Assembly: GCA_003550305.1 (NCBI GenBank)
Contig: QKYT01000285.1
Coordinates: 72,485 to 102,203 of the forward strand
From: Glomus cerebriforme
Taxonomy: Eukaryota > Glomeromycota > Glomeromycetes > Glomerales > Glomeraceae
DNA: 29,719 bases
Direction of reading: 5' to 3'
How positions within the stretch are numbered: position 1 is the first letter of the stretch; the number at the start of each line of letters is the position of its first letter. The translations under genes were made by a program, and so were the position numbers. Positions 28,578 to 29,719 of the stretch are shown piece by piece. Below the pieces are notes generated by a model that was not told the origin of the DNA, searched no databases, and saw nothing but the letters and a program-made list of their open reading frames with translations.

Positions 28578-28869
28578 TGAAAGGAATTAGAACACTATTG
28601 GTTGAGTTATTTAAACTTGATTTGGTGTATTTGAAATCTGAGTCTCGCGAAGTTATTTTTATGAGTATAATCATGAATTAATTTATTATTTCTTGAAATA
28701 GATGAAGTGCTCTATTTTTATTGAGAAATAGAACGAAAAAAACTTTATGAAGATAATTTTCTAATATTTTATGTATAAAAATTCATAAAAATAAAAAAAT
28801 ATATATGATATTCTTTTTATAAATATATAAAAACAAATATGAAAATTGCTTTAAAATTTAATTATAAAC

Positions 28870-29719
28870 TTACAAAACATATTTTTTTTCTGTCAATACC
28901 GTAGTAACGACTTTCATCACATCTTGACCGCGAATTAATACGAACACTTTTATAATTATCTCTCCTATCATATCAAACCTTGCTTCAAATAATTCGACAA
29001 TACTTTTTATTAGGTTGTCGGTTAACTCAAACCCAAGATTGATAAGTTGCCTTAACTTATTAACAATAATTTCAGGGGTAGGACATACCCAATCTTCTGG
29101 CCGAGCCATAGGAAAAAACATTATAAACATTCCCTTTATGACTATATCATTTAGATCTCTGCAGATGTTATGATATCCGATTTGCTTCCAACATTTAACG
29201 ATGTCGGGATAAATCAACACGCTTTTTAGTATTAATGAAAAGCATTTACTATGTTCGTACCCATCTTCAGATGGATAGCGTTCGATGGTAGGAAGAGTTC
29301 TTGGACGGGTTGGAAAAGGTATAAAATTATGATTTAATATTAAATCTTTGATTTCGTTAAGATGATCATTAAATCTTGTTGGTATACGAGTTATGGAGAA
29401 CTTACAGGTAGTTAAATGTTCGAATGTTTCCATATCATTCTTTCTAATACCAAGATCTCCATTTAGCTGATGAAGTGCTTCGGTTATCAATCTTGTGAAA
29501 GCTGTCAAGGGCAAATCAGCAGCCCANGAAACAATTTTTGTCTCAGGGTGTTGGACACCAAATTGCATTACTAAACGTTGGACAAAGTACCTAGAAATAA
29601 TTGCACCTCGTGCAATTAAACCTTGCACGACTTCTTCAGTTATAAAACTTTCTCCTAACCTCACTGCATGAAAGAGCGCATGCGCTCTACCGTATTTATA
29701 CATCAACCATTCAGCGCGT
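28870..29719 (-). CDS. Conserved hypothetical protein, internal part (runs off right edge)
   Basis: Open from the window edge (frame ..RAEWLMYKYGRAHALFHAV) for about 283 codons. Landmarks are ITEEVVQGLIARGAIISRYF, VQRLVMQFGVQHPETKIV, WAADLPLTAFTRLITEALHQ, HLNEIKDLILNHNFIPFPTR, NICRDLNDIVIKGMFIMFFP and CPTPEIIVNKLRQLINLGFE. The helical, repeat-like (ankyrin/ARM-like in feel) composition and wording match a lineage-specific hypothetical family I remember from Rhizophagus; no enzymatic motif is visible. The true start lies outside the window. The final TTTTG|TAAG contains a perfect GTAAGT donor, so the stop is probably intronic; a candidate next exon ALHLFQEIIN* follows an AAAATAG acceptor near 28711. 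One codon holds an N (29526). Confidence 0.7.
   Translation of the reverse strand, partial: RAEWLMYKYGRAHALFHAVRLGESFITEEVVQGLIARGAIISRYFVQRLVMQFGVQHPETKIVXWAADLPLTAFTRLITEALHQLNGDLGIRKNDMETFEHLTTCKFSITRIPTRFNDHLNEIKDLILNHNFIPFPTRPRTLPTIERYPSEDGYEHSKCFSLILKSVLIYPDIVKCWKQIGYHNICRDLNDIVIKGMFIMFFPMARPEDWVCPTPEIIVNKLRQLINLGFELTDNLIKSIVELFEARFDMIGEIIIKVFVLIRGQDVMKVVTTVLTEKKYVL

Noticed and set aside
1..29719. A new defence, biosynthetic or mobile system; CRISPR array; operon
   Set aside because: No regularly spaced repeats, no clustered enzymes, no autonomous transposase or reverse transcriptase domain recognised; intact genes are unrelated single genes among relics.

Overview
This is an AT-rich eukaryotic window (roughly three quarters A+T by eye). 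Small introns with GTAAGT/GTATAT-type donors and T-rich ..AG acceptors split short exons, and long poly(A)/poly(T) runs and scattered N calls are common. The recognisable families are F-box/leucine-rich, BTB, Sel1, kinase-linker, Myb/SANT-like and Q-rich low-complexity proteins. Together with the gene-sparse, repeat-littered layout, they point to an arbuscular mycorrhizal fungus (Glomeromycotina; a Rhizophagus-like genome is my best guess, from memory of its expanded families). There is no bacterial operon structure, CRISPR array or rRNA, and no intact tRNA that I can see.

Layout. The left edge (1-446) is the start of an unrecognised minus-strand gene. A minus-strand coiled-coil fragment follows (about 1657-2146), then a spliced three-exon plus-strand gene (2543-3195). 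A damaged copy of that gene lies 21 kb away at 24363-24625. From 5.0 to 9.5 kb there is a strip of decaying gene pieces: a frameshifted BTB gene with an inverted-repeat element inside a 25-bp duplication, a minus-strand relic, a Sel1 repeat, a kinase-linker relic and an acidic fragment. A Q-rich relic lies at about 9.8-10.0 kb on the minus strand, and a second one (Q/Y/H-rich) at 17.0-17.4 kb on the plus strand. Between 12.2 and 13.2 kb are a GC-rich foldback repeat, an F-box N-terminal relic and what looks like a badly decayed V-ATPase proteolipid (c'') copy.

The two best intact genes are the four-exon Myb/SANT-like gene (15136 to 14372, minus) and the F-box gene (19842 to 18937, minus). Inverted-repeat elements resembling MITEs occur at 17.7-18.1, 22.0-22.2 and 23.35-23.55 kb, and a foldback at 24.1-24.2 kb. 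Two stretches with tRNA-like A/B-box order (about 20.0 and 25.5 kb) may be SINE heads. The right part (25.8-28.6 kb) holds several multi-exon relics, including a broken copy of the gene that runs off the right edge (28870-29719, minus).

The genes do not form a pathway. The window reads as a birth-and-death region of lineage-expanded gene families among small non-autonomous repeats. I found no convincing new biological system. The most useful leads are the within-window paralogue/pseudogene pairs, the BTB insertion, unannotated exons, and an apparent excess of the 7-mer TAC(A/T)GTA.
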